From contig NZ_NKHF01000079.1 in assembly GCF_002744175.1 (NCBI RefSeq), forward strand, positions 1 to 47,614: a stretch of DNA of 47,614 nt, written 5' to 3'. The position numbers and the translations under genes are program-made. Source of the stretch: Pseudoalteromonas piscicida (GTDB lineage Bacteria > Pseudomonadota > Gammaproteobacteria > Enterobacterales > Alteromonadaceae). The notes beneath the pieces are model-generated. The model was not told where the DNA came from. It made no database searches and was given only the letters and a program-made list of their open reading frames with translations. Of this stretch, positions 16,943 to 26,057 are shown piece after piece. Numbering within the stretch: the first letter of the stretch is position 1; every line of letters starts with the position of its first letter.

Positions 16943-18316
16943 ATGCAGGTTGCATTAGTTGGTTTGGGTGTGATGGGTAAAAACCTCGCGCTAAATCTAA
17001 TTGAGAAGGGGATGACCTTAGTCGCTTATGACAAGAACCCCGAAGTAGGTGCGGAATTATTAAGTTGCGCACAGTCGTTAGGTATGGCGGAGCGCTTACA
17101 CATAGTGTCTGATCTCGGTGATATGATCAGAAGGTTAGAGACTCCCCGCTCGATTTTATTACTCGTTCCAGCAGGTGAACTAGTAGATAAAGTTTGTAGC
17201 GATTTGGTTGAAGCGGGAGTTGAGAAAGACGATATCATCGTAGATTGTGGAAATAGCAACTACAAAGATGGTATTGCTCGTAAACTGAAATACCAAAATA
17301 AATTCGAATTTGCCACTATGGGCATCTCTGGTGGAGCTGAAGGGGCACGCCATGGTCCTGCGATGATGGCTAGCGGCTCAGAAGGTGGTTGGGAGCGCAT
17401 CGAACCTTGGTTCGAAAAAGTGGCTGCAAGCTACAATAATGAGTCATGCTTTGCCCGTGTAGGGCAGTCAGCTAGTGGGCACTTTGTAAAAATGGTCCAC
17501 AATGGTATTGAATATGCCCTAATGCAGTTGCTCGCCGAAGTGTATCAATTACTTCGACTCGGCACTGGTCGCTCTCCAAAAGAAGTGGCTGAAATTTTCG
17601 AGTCTTGGTCCGAAGGCAAACTAAACAGTTATCTTCTTGCTATCTCAAGTCATATTCTTAGCTTGGAAACAGAGCAGGGTGAATCGCTAGTTGATCTTAT
17701 TGATAACAAAGTAGGTGCCAAAGGCACAGGCCTTTGGACGGCGCAAAACGCGTTGGAACTAGGCATTGCAGTGCCGTCGCTTGTCGCTGCAGTTCAGGCG
17801 CGTCACTTAACTAACACCATTGATACTCCAGCTGCAAAAGAGATGACATACGCGAATAAATCGACGCAAACAATCGACGTTGATTTAGACGAGTTAAAAG
17901 ACGCGTTCTATTTTGCAAGTCTATTATGTTACCGCCAAGGCCTTGCCCTTATTAAGGGCGCTTCACGTGCGCACCAGTGGAAGGTTGATCTTAACAAAAC
18001 ACTGCAAACTTGGCGTGCGGGATGTATTATTCGTGCCGACTACCTAGATGACATTGCGCAAGGTGTTGAGTTTATCGATACCCTCGAAAAACCGGCTCTT
18101 GCGCTACGTAGTATTGCCGGTAAAGCGGTGGCAAGTGGGCTGTCTTTCCCTGTACTTGCTGCTACGCAAACGTATATTGCTACTTTGAGTACGCCGAGCA
18201 ATGGCCATTTAGTACAGGCCCAGCGTGATTACTTCGGTGAACATGGGATCAAAACCCACAGTGGTGAAACGTGCCACTTAACCGACTTGGTCGAGATCGA
18301 AGCAAAAGTTAGATAA
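16943..18316 (+). CDS. gnd: 6-phosphogluconate dehydrogenase, decarboxylating
   Basis: A 457-residue enzyme of the oxidative pentose phosphate pathway, producing ribulose 5-phosphate, CO2 and NADPH. The Rossmann motif GLGVMGKNLALN is at residues 7-18, the substrate-binding GISGGAEGARHGPAMM replaces the commoner GVSGGEEGARYGPSLM, and GHFVKMVHNGIEY holds the catalytic Lys. The all-alpha C-terminal domain is present with a short tail, so the protein is slightly shorter than the usual 468-482. GAGGAGG lies just before the ATG. Confidence 0.95.
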   Translation: MQVALVGLGVMGKNLALNLIEKGMTLVAYDKNPEVGAELLSCAQSLGMAERLHIVSDLGDMIRRLETPRSILLLVPAGELVDKVCSDLVEAGVEKDDIIVDCGNSNYKDGIARKLKYQNKFEFATMGISGGAEGARHGPAMMASGSEGGWERIEPWFEKVAASYNNESCFARVGQSASGHFVKMVHNGIEYALMQLLAEVYQLLRLGTGRSPKEVAEIFESWSEGKLNSYLLAISSHILSLETEQGESLVDLIDNKVGAKGTGLWTAQNALELGIAVPSLVAAVQARHLTNTIDTPAAKEMTYANKSTQTIDVDLDELKDAFYFASLLCYRQGLALIKGASRAHQWKVDLNKTLQTWRAGCIIRADYLDDIAQGVEFIDTLEKPALALRSIAGKAVASGLSFPVLAATQTYIATLSTPSNGHLVQAQRDYFGEHGIKTHSGETCHLTDLVEIEAKVR

Positions 18317-18336
18317 CTAACTGTATATTTGATAAT

Positions 18337-18368
18337 AAAAGCCGCAGTCTGCTGATTGCGGCTTTTTT
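18337..18368 (+). terminator. Intrinsic terminator after gnd
   Basis: AAAAGCCGCA pairs with TGCGGCTTTT around a 10-nt loop and ends in T residues. It also lies between gnd and the convergent ansA. Confidence 0.88.
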
Positions 18369-18383
18369 ATTGGCACTCACCGG

Positions 18384-19394
18384 TTAGCGGGTGAGTTCAC
18401 CGCGCAAACTATCCTGCATGAGGTGACGAATGGTTTCTAGTTCAAGTTGCTGGCTAAATAGATAATGCAATTTAGTCAAACAAGCCTCTAGCGTCATGTC
18501 ATAACCACTGATCACACCGCAGTTGAGTAATGCATTGCCCGTTGCGTATCCTCCCATATTCACTTTACCTTGTATGCATTGGGTGAGGTTGATGATGACT
18601 ACGCCTCTATCGCTGATCGCTTTTAACTCCGTTAAAAATTGCGTATCTTGAGGTGCGTTACCAACGCCAAAACTGAGTAAAATAAGGGCTTTCATTTCAC
18701 CTTGCATCAGGTTTTTAAGGATTTCCGTAGAAATACCTGGATACAGGTGCATCACGGCAATGGGTTGTGGAGAAATTTTAGTGACCTGAAGGCTTTGCTC
18801 TACATAGGGGCTTAATTTCCCCTCGAGCAGTTGGATATTTATTCCAGCTTGTGCCAGTGGTGAAAGGTTAGGTGAAGCAAAGGCATCAAAACCGTCGGCA
18901 TGTGCTTTTATTGCTCGGTTACCACGATATAACTTATTGTTGAAAAACAAGCTCACTTCAGCAATAGGGTAGTTGGCGGCCAAATACATGGCATTCAATA
19001 AATTGACTTGGCCATCAGAGCGAAGCTGAGACAAAGGAATTTGTGAGCCTGTGACAATCACCGGTTTGGTTAAATTCTCAAACATAAATGACAGCGCAGA
19101 AGCAGTATAAGCCATTGTATCTGTGCCATGCAGCACCACAAAACCATCGTAGTCATGATACTTTGACTGAATATCATCTGCTATTTGTTGCCAATGGTGA
19201 GGCGACATATCTGAGGAGTCAATTAATGGGCAGTATTCATGAATGTCGAATAACGGCATTTCATCACGAGTGAATTCAGCATTATTTTTTACGGTATCTG
19301 TTAAGTAGCCAGCAACAGGCACATAGCCACGACTGGATTGTTTCATACCAATCGTACCGCCAGTATAGGCGATGTATATTTTTTTTCTTTTCAT
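18384..19394 (-). CDS. ansA: Type I (cytoplasmic) L-asparaginase
   Basis: A 336-residue asparaginase hydrolysing L-asparagine to aspartate and ammonia. AYTGGTIGM carries the first catalytic Thr and LHGTDTMAYTASAL the second Thr and Asp; the C-terminal ASDRGVV-like segment and GKVNMGGYATG are as in E. coli AnsA. No signal peptide fits a cytoplasmic enzyme. The start is the ATG at 19394, giving MKRKKIYIAYTGG as in the family; the frame stays open to a TTG at 19463 but that extension covers a hairpin. As in E. coli, sppA lies directly upstream. Confidence 0.95.
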   Translation of the reverse strand: MKRKKIYIAYTGGTIGMKQSSRGYVPVAGYLTDTVKNNAEFTRDEMPLFDIHEYCPLIDSSDMSPHHWQQIADDIQSKYHDYDGFVVLHGTDTMAYTASALSFMFENLTKPVIVTGSQIPLSQLRSDGQVNLLNAMYLAANYPIAEVSLFFNNKLYRGNRAIKAHADGFDAFASPNLSPLAQAGINIQLLEGKLSPYVEQSLQVTKISPQPIAVMHLYPGISTEILKNLMQGEMKALILLSFGVGNAPQDTQFLTELKAISDRGVVIINLTQCIQGKVNMGGYATGNALLNCGVISGYDMTLEACLTKLHYLFSQQLELETIRHLMQDSLRGELTR

Positions 19395-19422
19395 AAAAAA
19401 GCCCAGAATAAAATCTGGGCTT
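19395..19422 (-). terminator. Terminator-like hairpin between sppA and ansA
   Basis: On the minus strand AAGCCCAGA pairs perfectly with TCTGGGCTT around a 6-nt loop, and the following T tract abuts the ansA ATG at 19394. It occupies the place of the ansA ribosome binding site. Confidence 0.7.
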
Positions 19423-19465
19423 AGTATATCAACTGCAGCATCACAATTGCAGTGCTTAATCAAGT

Positions 19466-21346
19466 TTACTCAGCGGTCACATTACACACTAAGCAAAGGG
19501 TATAAACATGGTTAGGATCATTAAGTTGTCCTAGCATCTGAGTTTGTGTTTCTACCGTCTTTGTTACTTGGTCTAAGGTATTTAGTGCTGCTCTAGTAAA
19601 GACAGATTGTTCAGGTACGATTGCACTTATTGCATTTTGAACAAGCGAAGCACCAAATATCTGTTGCATTAACTGCTCTTGCTCGGTAAGCGCTTGTTCA
19701 ATCGTGATCACATCGTACATTTCTAGGTTCGCCAATTTAGCAGCAGCTTCAATAGCATCGTTTTTATTACCTAGCTTATCGATAAGTCCAAAATCAAGAG
19801 CTTGCGTTGCTAGCCATACGCGGCCTTGAGCAACTTGGTCAACCGCTGACTTTTCAATGTTACGCTCTGTCGCAACCATGGAAATGAATTTGTCATAAGC
19901 GTCTTCAACGCCCATTTGAATAAGGTTTTTATAACCACCTTCCATTCCTCTAAATGGAGATTGACCTTTAAGTTCGGTTGTTGCAACACCGTCAGAATAA
20001 ATACCAAGCGAGTTTGCCGCATTTTCAAAGGTCATGATCATACCAAATACGCCAATTGAGCCTGTGATGGTGCTTGGCGATGCCCAAATTTCATTTGCTG
20101 AGGCTGCTATCCAATAACCACCTGATGCGGCAACTGAGCCCATAGAGGCTACCACAGGTTTACCAGCAGCCTTTAGCGCGACTACTTCATTACGTATGGT
20201 TTCAGAGGCAAACATGCTGCCACCGCCTGAATCAATTCTTAGCACTACCGCTTTTACTTTATCGTTTAGTCGCGCTTTTTTCAGCAGTGCAGCAGTTGAG
20301 TCGCCGCCGATTGCACCTGCTTTACGTTTGCCGTCGGAGATTTGACCTTTAGCAACGATCACGGCTACTTTTTCAGTGAATGGGTTTTCAGCAAATTCTT
20401 TAGGCGGAAGCGTCGATAGATATTGATTAAACGAAACTTGCTTAAACGATTTACCCTTGGCATCTAATCCCACTTCATCGATAAGCTTTTGTGCAAATTC
20501 CTGATTGGTAGTTAGCGCATCAACCCATTGGTTGTCGATTGCGTATTGTGCTGAATCGCCTTTAACGGCTTCCATTTTATCGGTGATTGCGGCAAATGTT
20601 TCATCAAAATTGGCAATGTCAAAACCACGATTCTCGGCAACTTCTCTTTTGTATTGCGTCCAAAGTGGACTGATCCAGCCAAGGTTAGATTCTTTGGCCT
20701 CTGGAGACATATCGCTACGGATATATGGTTCAACTGCTGATTTGTATGTGCCAACACGGAATATGTGTTGAGTTACTTTTAATTTGTCCAATGCTTCTTT
20801 GAAATAAAGTGGATACATACCAAAGCCAGTAATATTTACGCCACCGTATGGATGTAAAGAAACTTCGTCTGCGATAGACGCTAGGTAGTATTGAGCTTGA
20901 GTATAATATGCACCGTGAGCGTATATTTTTTTGCCAGCCGCTTTAAACTGTACTAACGCATCTTTAATATCTCGCAATTTGTCTAGATGTGCGCTGTGAA
21001 GACGTTGTAAGTCAAGGTACATTACCGTGATCCTATCGTCTTTGGCAGCTTTGGAGATAACGTCGATCACATCGTCCAACAAGATTTCCTGAGGTTGCTC
21101 TGAGTTGCCAATTGTACTGCCCATCGCCGCTTCAAATGGGTCCACGTATGTCAATTGTTCGACTATGATCCCGTTTAGATTCAAGCGTAAAACACTTTTA
21201 TCTTCAACCTTAACCTGATCTTCACCCGTAACAACACTTATCACAATGGCGATAAGTATAAATAAAAACAGCAGGTTAAGAATCAACCGTCTGGAGAAGT
21301 TTAGTGTGGCCCAAATGCCCTTAAAAATATTCGCTATCAGTTTCAA
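19466..21346 (-). CDS. sppA: Signal peptide peptidase SppA, 67-kDa type
   Basis: A 626-residue membrane-bound serine protease that degrades cleaved signal peptides. One N-terminal transmembrane segment (about 20-40) precedes two tandem S49 domains. The catalytic Lys is in the first half (TYKSAVEPY) and the catalytic Ser in the second (ASMGSVAASGGYW), the split-dyad layout of the long SppA type. The length matches E. coli SppA (618). It is followed by ansA. Confidence 0.95.
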   Translation of the reverse strand: MKLIANIFKGIWATLNFSRRLILNLLFLFILIAIVISVVTGEDQVKVEDKSVLRLNLNGIIVEQLTYVDPFEAAMGSTIGNSEQPQEILLDDVIDVISKAAKDDRITVMYLDLQRLHSAHLDKLRDIKDALVQFKAAGKKIYAHGAYYTQAQYYLASIADEVSLHPYGGVNITGFGMYPLYFKEALDKLKVTQHIFRVGTYKSAVEPYIRSDMSPEAKESNLGWISPLWTQYKREVAENRGFDIANFDETFAAITDKMEAVKGDSAQYAIDNQWVDALTTNQEFAQKLIDEVGLDAKGKSFKQVSFNQYLSTLPPKEFAENPFTEKVAVIVAKGQISDGKRKAGAIGGDSTAALLKKARLNDKVKAVVLRIDSGGGSMFASETIRNEVVALKAAGKPVVASMGSVAASGGYWIAASANEIWASPSTITGSIGVFGMIMTFENAANSLGIYSDGVATTELKGQSPFRGMEGGYKNLIQMGVEDAYDKFISMVATERNIEKSAVDQVAQGRVWLATQALDFGLIDKLGNKNDAIEAAAKLANLEMYDVITIEQALTEQEQLMQQIFGASLVQNAISAIVPEQSVFTRAALNTLDQVTKTVETQTQMLGQLNDPNHVYTLCLVCNVTAE

Positions 21347-21558
21347 AATGATCCCTTATGCTTAACTTCAATACAACTCTATGTATTTATCATATATCAG
21401 AGTGAGTTTCATGAATAATAGAAAAACGTAACTAAGTATTTTCATGTTTGAAATATCACCAATGAGGCATGGATCGTTAATTTCTTTCAGCTTAAGACTT
21501 GCCAAATAATAAAAAAACGTTAATGTTCACAGGTAAGACCAGTTTTGTGGGGCGGCAA

Positions 21559-23520
21559 ATGTTAGAACAAGAACTACAACTTAAACATACGAGTTTGCGT
21601 AATCGCTTGGTAATGGGCTCAATGCATACCGGGCTAGAAGAAGGGTGGCATAACAGAAGGCGTCTTGCTGCGTTTTATGAAGCGCGGGCGAAGGGCGGTG
21701 TAGGGCTGATAGTAACCGGAGGATATAGTCCGAACCTTAGGGGTAAGCTTACGCCGATTTCCTCTTCATTCAACTCGCTATATGACGTTATAAAACACAA
21801 AGCCTATACGGATGTAGTGCATAAACACGGCGGAAAAATTTGTCTGCAGTTATTACACGCCGGGCGTTATGCCTATCATCCGTTTAATACTGCACCGAGT
21901 GCGATTAAGGCACCAATCAATCCTTATACGCCAAAAGCGATGAGCCTAAGTGCTATCAAAGGCACGATTAAAGACTTTGCTAAATCAGCTAGATTAGCAG
22001 AGAAAGCCGGATATGATGGCGTAGAGATCATGGGCTCGGAAGGTTATTTAATTAATGAGTTTATGGCTAACCATACAAACAAACGTACTGATGAGTATGG
22101 TGGCAGTCTTGAAAATAGAATGCGTTTAGCAACGGATATCGTTAAGGCTGTGCGAGCTAAGGTGAGCGATAAGTTTATCATTGTATTTCGCTTGTCTGTG
22201 ATGGACTTAATCCCCAATGGCTCGACGGCAGAGGAAGTCACTCAACAAGCCAAAGCGCTTGTTGCAGCAGGTGTGGATATACTCAATACAGGGATTGGCT
22301 GGCATGAAGCGCGTGTACCGACCATTGCTTCTATGGTTCCACCGGGTGCCTACCGTGAAGCGTCTAATCGTTTGAAACAAGCCGTCGATGTTCCCGTGGT
22401 GGCGGTAAACCGTATCAATACTCCTGAGCTTGCCAACGACATACTTGCAACAGGAGACGCGGATCTTATTTCGATGGCACGCCCGTTACTTGCGGACCCT
22501 GATTTCTTTAATAAGTACCAAGCGCAGCGCTCAGAGCAAATTAATATTTGTATTGGATGTAACCAAGGCTGTTTAGACCATGTTTTTAAAGGCAAGCGCG
22601 CTACATGTTTGGTGAACCCGCAAGCAGGATATGAGCTAGATTACCCTCTTGATAAAGCCAAAACCAAAAAACAAGTGCTTGTGGTCGGGGCCGGACCTGC
22701 CGGATTGTCGGTCAGTTATTATCTCGCTAAAAAAGGGCATCAAGTTAAGCTTATCGATAAAGGAAGTGAGCTTGGTGGTCAGTTTAATTTGGCGATGCGG
22801 ATCCCAGGAAAAGAAGACTTCCAGCACACACTTAACTTTTACGTGAGTGAAATTAAGCGTTTAGGAGTTGAGCTCTGTTTAGAAACACCTTACCAAGAGT
22901 CAATGGCGGCGTCATTCGATGATGTGGTGTTTGCAACTGGAGTTAGCCCTAGAATGTCAAAAATTGCTTGTGCCGATGGCAAGCGGGTTTTTGCTTATGA
23001 TGAAGTGATCAAGGGTCAAGTCGAGCTAGGTAACAAGATAGCGATATTGGGCGCAGGTGGTATTGGTTTTGATATGGTCGCGTTTCTAACCGAGCAGCGT
23101 GAGCAGTCGATCCCAGACTTTAAGTCACAATGGGGGATCGAATGTGAGCCTAAGCCTTCTCAAGAGCAAAGACCTATTTATATGTTGAAGCGCTCAGAGG
23201 GTCGTTTTGGTAAAGATCTTGGCAAAACCACAGGTTGGATCCACAGAGCAGTCGCTAAACATCATAAGGTTAAACAAATTGCCCAGTGTGAATATGTGAG
23301 TTTTGACAATAACGGGCTCACAGTGAAAGTTGCCGGTGAAGAGCAGGTGCTTGATGTGGACACGGTAATCGCCTGTATTGGTCAAGTTTCAAATGACTCG
23401 CTGTTCGACAAAGAAGCACTACCTGAAAATCAACATGTGATTGGTGGTGCAAAGCTTGCGGCAGCGATAGATGCCAAGCGCGCGATCGCTGAAGCACTTC
23501 AAGTAGCACGGAAAATTTAA
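21559..23520 (+). CDS. fadH: 2,4-dienoyl-CoA reductase, NADPH
   Basis: A 653-residue flavin and iron-sulfur enzyme for degrading unsaturated fatty acids with even-numbered double bonds. The N-terminal old-yellow-enzyme TIM barrel contains LLHAGRYAYH and MANHTNKRTDEYGGS; the cysteine cluster CIGCNQGC with the later Cys binds 4Fe-4S; then come an FAD-binding GAGPAGLS and an NADPH-binding GAGGIGFD. The frame opens at TTG 21499, but alignment by eye to E. coli FadH (LFAPLDLGFTTLKNR against LEQELQLKHTSLRNR) and GGGGC upstream favour the ATG at 21559. Monocistronic. Confidence 0.92.
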   Translation: MLEQELQLKHTSLRNRLVMGSMHTGLEEGWHNRRRLAAFYEARAKGGVGLIVTGGYSPNLRGKLTPISSSFNSLYDVIKHKAYTDVVHKHGGKICLQLLHAGRYAYHPFNTAPSAIKAPINPYTPKAMSLSAIKGTIKDFAKSARLAEKAGYDGVEIMGSEGYLINEFMANHTNKRTDEYGGSLENRMRLATDIVKAVRAKVSDKFIIVFRLSVMDLIPNGSTAEEVTQQAKALVAAGVDILNTGIGWHEARVPTIASMVPPGAYREASNRLKQAVDVPVVAVNRINTPELANDILATGDADLISMARPLLADPDFFNKYQAQRSEQINICIGCNQGCLDHVFKGKRATCLVNPQAGYELDYPLDKAKTKKQVLVVGAGPAGLSVSYYLAKKGHQVKLIDKGSELGGQFNLAMRIPGKEDFQHTLNFYVSEIKRLGVELCLETPYQESMAASFDDVVFATGVSPRMSKIACADGKRVFAYDEVIKGQVELGNKIAILGAGGIGFDMVAFLTEQREQSIPDFKSQWGIECEPKPSQEQRPIYMLKRSEGRFGKDLGKTTGWIHRAVAKHHKVKQIAQCEYVSFDNNGLTVKVAGEEQVLDVDTVIACIGQVSNDSLFDKEALPENQHVIGGAKLAAAIDAKRAIAEALQVARKI

Positions 23521-23588
23521 TGTAATAACATCAAGCTATCTGCGGTCTATACTAATAATCTATTTATTAACTATGGACCGCAGCCTAG

Positions 23589-24284
23589 ATGCCAGCCAAC
23601 TTTCTAACACCATATCGACGTTTACAACATATCTCAGAATACTTTTCGGGTTTGGCCCCTTTATTGATCCGGCTTATTTTAGCGCCTGTGATGATCATTG
23701 CTGGGTATAACAAATTGAATCTATCGAATCCAGAAGCTACACCGCTGCAACGCTTCTTGGCCGATCCTAATGTGGTGGCTTGGTTTGGCAATACACAGTG
23801 GGGATTGGGTTTACCATTGCCAGACGTATTGGCATTTTTAGCGGCCTGGACGGAGTTTCTAGGTGGTTGGTTGTTGCTGATTGGCTTAATGACTCGCTTG
23901 ATATCAATCCCGCTGATGATCACTATGGTGGTCGCGGCCACCACCGTTCATCTTGATAATGGCTGGTTTGCGATAGCACCGACTAATCCAGATACCAGTG
24001 CGGCAAACGTCCCGCTGTGGCTCGGCTTTGATGAAGCAAAAGTTAGCCTTGAGAACAGCAAAGCAGCACAAGAAAGATTAGATACCATAAAAGAGCTCGT
24101 AGCTGAGCACGGCGAGCCGAGCTACCTGTATGAAAAAGGCAACGTAGTCATTTTAAATAACGGCATTGAATTTGCGGCAACTTACTTTGTTTTACTATTA
24201 TCGTTGTTTTTTACCGGCGGAGGGCGTTACGTCAGCATAGACTATTGGGTAAGAAGAGTGATAGAAAATACCAATGGACATTAA
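23589..24284 (+). CDS. DoxX family membrane protein
   Basis: A 231-residue inner-membrane protein of the DoxX/SURF4-like family. Hydrophobic segments lie at about 17-38, 75-100, 100-122 and 195-215, with APVMIIAGYNKL and the W-TEFLGG pattern typical of DoxX. A soluble loop of about 60 residues between the third and last segments is longer than usual. The last codons (TNGH and the stop) lie inside an inverted-repeat element starting at 24269, so the original C-terminus was probably replaced. No strong ribosome binding site precedes the ATG. Confidence 0.8.
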   Translation: MPANFLTPYRRLQHISEYFSGLAPLLIRLILAPVMIIAGYNKLNLSNPEATPLQRFLADPNVVAWFGNTQWGLGLPLPDVLAFLAAWTEFLGGWLLLIGLMTRLISIPLMITMVVAATTVHLDNGWFAIAPTNPDTSAANVPLWLGFDEAKVSLENSKAAQERLDTIKELVAEHGEPSYLYEKGNVVILNNGIEFAATYFVLLLSLFFTGGGRYVSIDYWVRRVIENTNGH

Positions 24285-24371
24285 TGTCTGCTCAATTTGA
24301 GGGAGTAAACTTGACGCTAACGGCGTCAAAATTTTCTTGCCTCATAGACTACTTAATTAAGCGAATTGGTA
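24269..24371. repeat. 103-bp inverted-repeat element, copy 2 (short form)
   Basis: It begins TACCAATGGACATTAATG and ends TTAATTAAGCGAATTGGTA. Compared with the copy at 10947-11106 it shares both ends and the block CTCAATTTGAxGGAG, but lacks about 55 bp of the middle. Its internal stem TTGACGC-TAACG-GCGTCAA (24311-24329) is perfect. It overlaps the 3' end of the DoxX gene. Confidence 0.75.
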
Positions 24372-24521
24372 TAACAAGCATAAAGCAAACTATTAGCTAT
24401 GAAGTTGCAGCAAGGAGGCTGATACAAAGCACTTACGTTGCGTAGTCGAATCAAAAGGGAAGTGATAAACTAAGCGCACCTAAATCACGCCCATTTTGAA
24501 GGCACAACACGGGACGAGTTA

Positions 24522-25070
24522 ATGGATGCAATAGAATTACTCCTAACACGCCAATCAGATAGTAACTTATCTTTTCCTGGACCGAGTCCAACACAATTAG
24601 AGATCATCAAAAAAGCAGCGCTAAAAGTGCCAGATCATGGAGGCTTAACTCCGTTTAGGTTTATTACCGTAGAGGAAGAAGGCCGAGATAAGCTGGGTGA
24701 GATTTATTATCAAGCAGCGTTAAAAGAGCAGCAAGAACAGCGGATTATCGATAGAGCAAAGGCGTTGCCACAGCGTGCGCCGATGTTGATTATTGCAGTC
24801 TCGCCTTATCAAGAACATCCAAAAGTACCACGTATTGAGCAAATTCAAAGTGCTGGTTGCAGCGTATTAGCGATGCAACAGGCTGCCTTTGCCCAAGGAT
24901 TGTCAGGTGTATGGCGCACGGGTTATTTTGCCCAAAGCCCTGAAGTTAAAAAACAGCTAGGGCTTGACGAAAAAGATGAAATTGTCGGCTATCTTTATCT
25001 AGGCACACCGACAGTACAGTGTACTAAGCCCGTGAGACACAAACCAGAAGACTTCTTTAGCAGTTTATAA
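24522..25070 (+). CDS. ydjA: YdjA-type nitroreductase family protein
   Basis: A 182-residue FMN-dependent nitroreductase-fold protein close to E. coli YdjA, which reduces nitro compounds with NAD(P)H; the natural substrate is not known. MDAIELLLTRQSDS, KVPDHGGLTPFRF, QSAGCSVLAMQQAAFAQGLSGVWRTG and IVGYLYLGTP line up with YdjA. It starts 12 nt upstream of upp and may be cotranscribed. Confidence 0.9.
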   Translation: MDAIELLLTRQSDSNLSFPGPSPTQLEIIKKAALKVPDHGGLTPFRFITVEEEGRDKLGEIYYQAALKEQQEQRIIDRAKALPQRAPMLIIAVSPYQEHPKVPRIEQIQSAGCSVLAMQQAAFAQGLSGVWRTGYFAQSPEVKKQLGLDEKDEIVGYLYLGTPTVQCTKPVRHKPEDFFSSL

Positions 25071-25082
25071 GGAAACATAACC

Positions 25083-25715
25083 ATGGCATTACATGTTATT
25101 GATCACCCATTGGTTCAACACAAGCTTGGATTACTCAGAGAGCAGGGGATGTCGACTAAAAACTTTCGTGAAATTGTCTCCGAAGTGGGCAACCTCCTCA
25201 CCTATGAGGCAACGAAAGACTTGACCCTCAGTGACCAAGTTATATCGGCTTGGGATGGCAATGAGTTAACGGTAAAGCGTTTAACAGGAAAGAAAATTAC
25301 CTTAGTGCCTATTTTACGCGCAGGGCTAGGGATGTTGGATGGTATTTTACAACTTATTCCTGCGGCTAAGGTAAGTGTCGTTGGTTTACAACGCAACGAA
25401 GAGACGTTAGAGCCGGTTCCTTACTTTGAAAAATTGGTAGGTAATATAGACGCAAGACTTGCATTGGTTATTGACCCGATGCTTGCAACCGGTGGTTCCT
25501 TGGTTGCGACAATAGACATGCTTAAAAAGGCTGGTTGTAAAGAAATCCGAGCCGTTGTTCTTGTTGCAGCACCTGAGGGAGTAAAAATGGTTGAAGAAGC
25601 GCATCCTGACGTTGAAATATATACCGCTTCTCTTGATAGCCACTTGAATGAAAAAGGTTATATCGTGCCGGGTCTTGGCGATGCTGGTGACAAAATTTTT
25701 GGCACCAGAGCCTAG
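25083..25715 (+). CDS. upp: Uracil phosphoribosyltransferase
   Basis: A 210-residue pyrimidine-salvage enzyme forming UMP from uracil and PRPP. The PRPP-binding motif [12 protein letters not shown] and the uracil-binding C-terminus [17 protein letters not shown] are complete. AAGGA precedes the ATG. There is no uraA permease next to it, unlike E. coli. Confidence 0.97.
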   Translation: MALHVIDHPLVQHKLGLLREQGMSTKNFREIVSEVGNLLTYEATKDLTLSDQVISAWDGNELTVKRLTGKKITLVPILRAGLGMLDGILQLIPAAKVSVVGLQRNEETLEPVPYFEKLVGNIDARLALVIDPMLATGGSLVATIDMLKKAGCKEIRAVVLVAAPEGVKMVEEAHPDVEIYTASLDSHLNEKGYIVPGLGDAGDKIFGTRA

Positions 25716-25728
25716 GTAATCGGAGTTT

Positions 25729-25763
25729 GGAGTAACAATCTGCGTAATGGCAATTGTTGCTCC
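25729..25763. repeat. Stem-loop downstream of upp
   Basis: GGAGTAACAAT at 25729-25739 pairs with ATTGTTGCTCC at 25753-25763 (one wobble). No T tract follows. Apart from this and the inverted repeat at 26017-26037, I see nothing in the 342-bp gap. Confidence 0.4.
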
Positions 25764-26016
25764 TAGTTAAAACAATTCAATAGCAAACTTCTATCTTGTT
25801 TTCGCGGATGTTGATAATTTGACGTCATCAGGTGTGGTAGCGGTGTTATCGGCCAATACTTCTTTTCGTCTAAACAGCACTATGAGCTCGTATGCTTTAG
25901 TTGATTAGCTAACTTCTCATCCCGAGTTTAGGTTAAATAATTACGGGCTAACTACAGATTTATTGATTTAAAACAAGCATACAAAAAAATTCTATAGCAG
26001 AACGAGTTGTTCACAC

Positions 26017-26037
26017 TTATTGTACTTTGGACAATAA
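26017..26037. promoter_or_regulatory. Inverted repeat upstream of the M1-like peptidase gene
   Basis: TTATTGT and ACAATAA are separated by 7 bp and end 20 bp before the start codon. It could be an operator or an RNA hairpin near the ribosome binding site. Confidence 0.35.
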
Positions 26038-26057
26038 AAAAACAATAAGGATAGACG

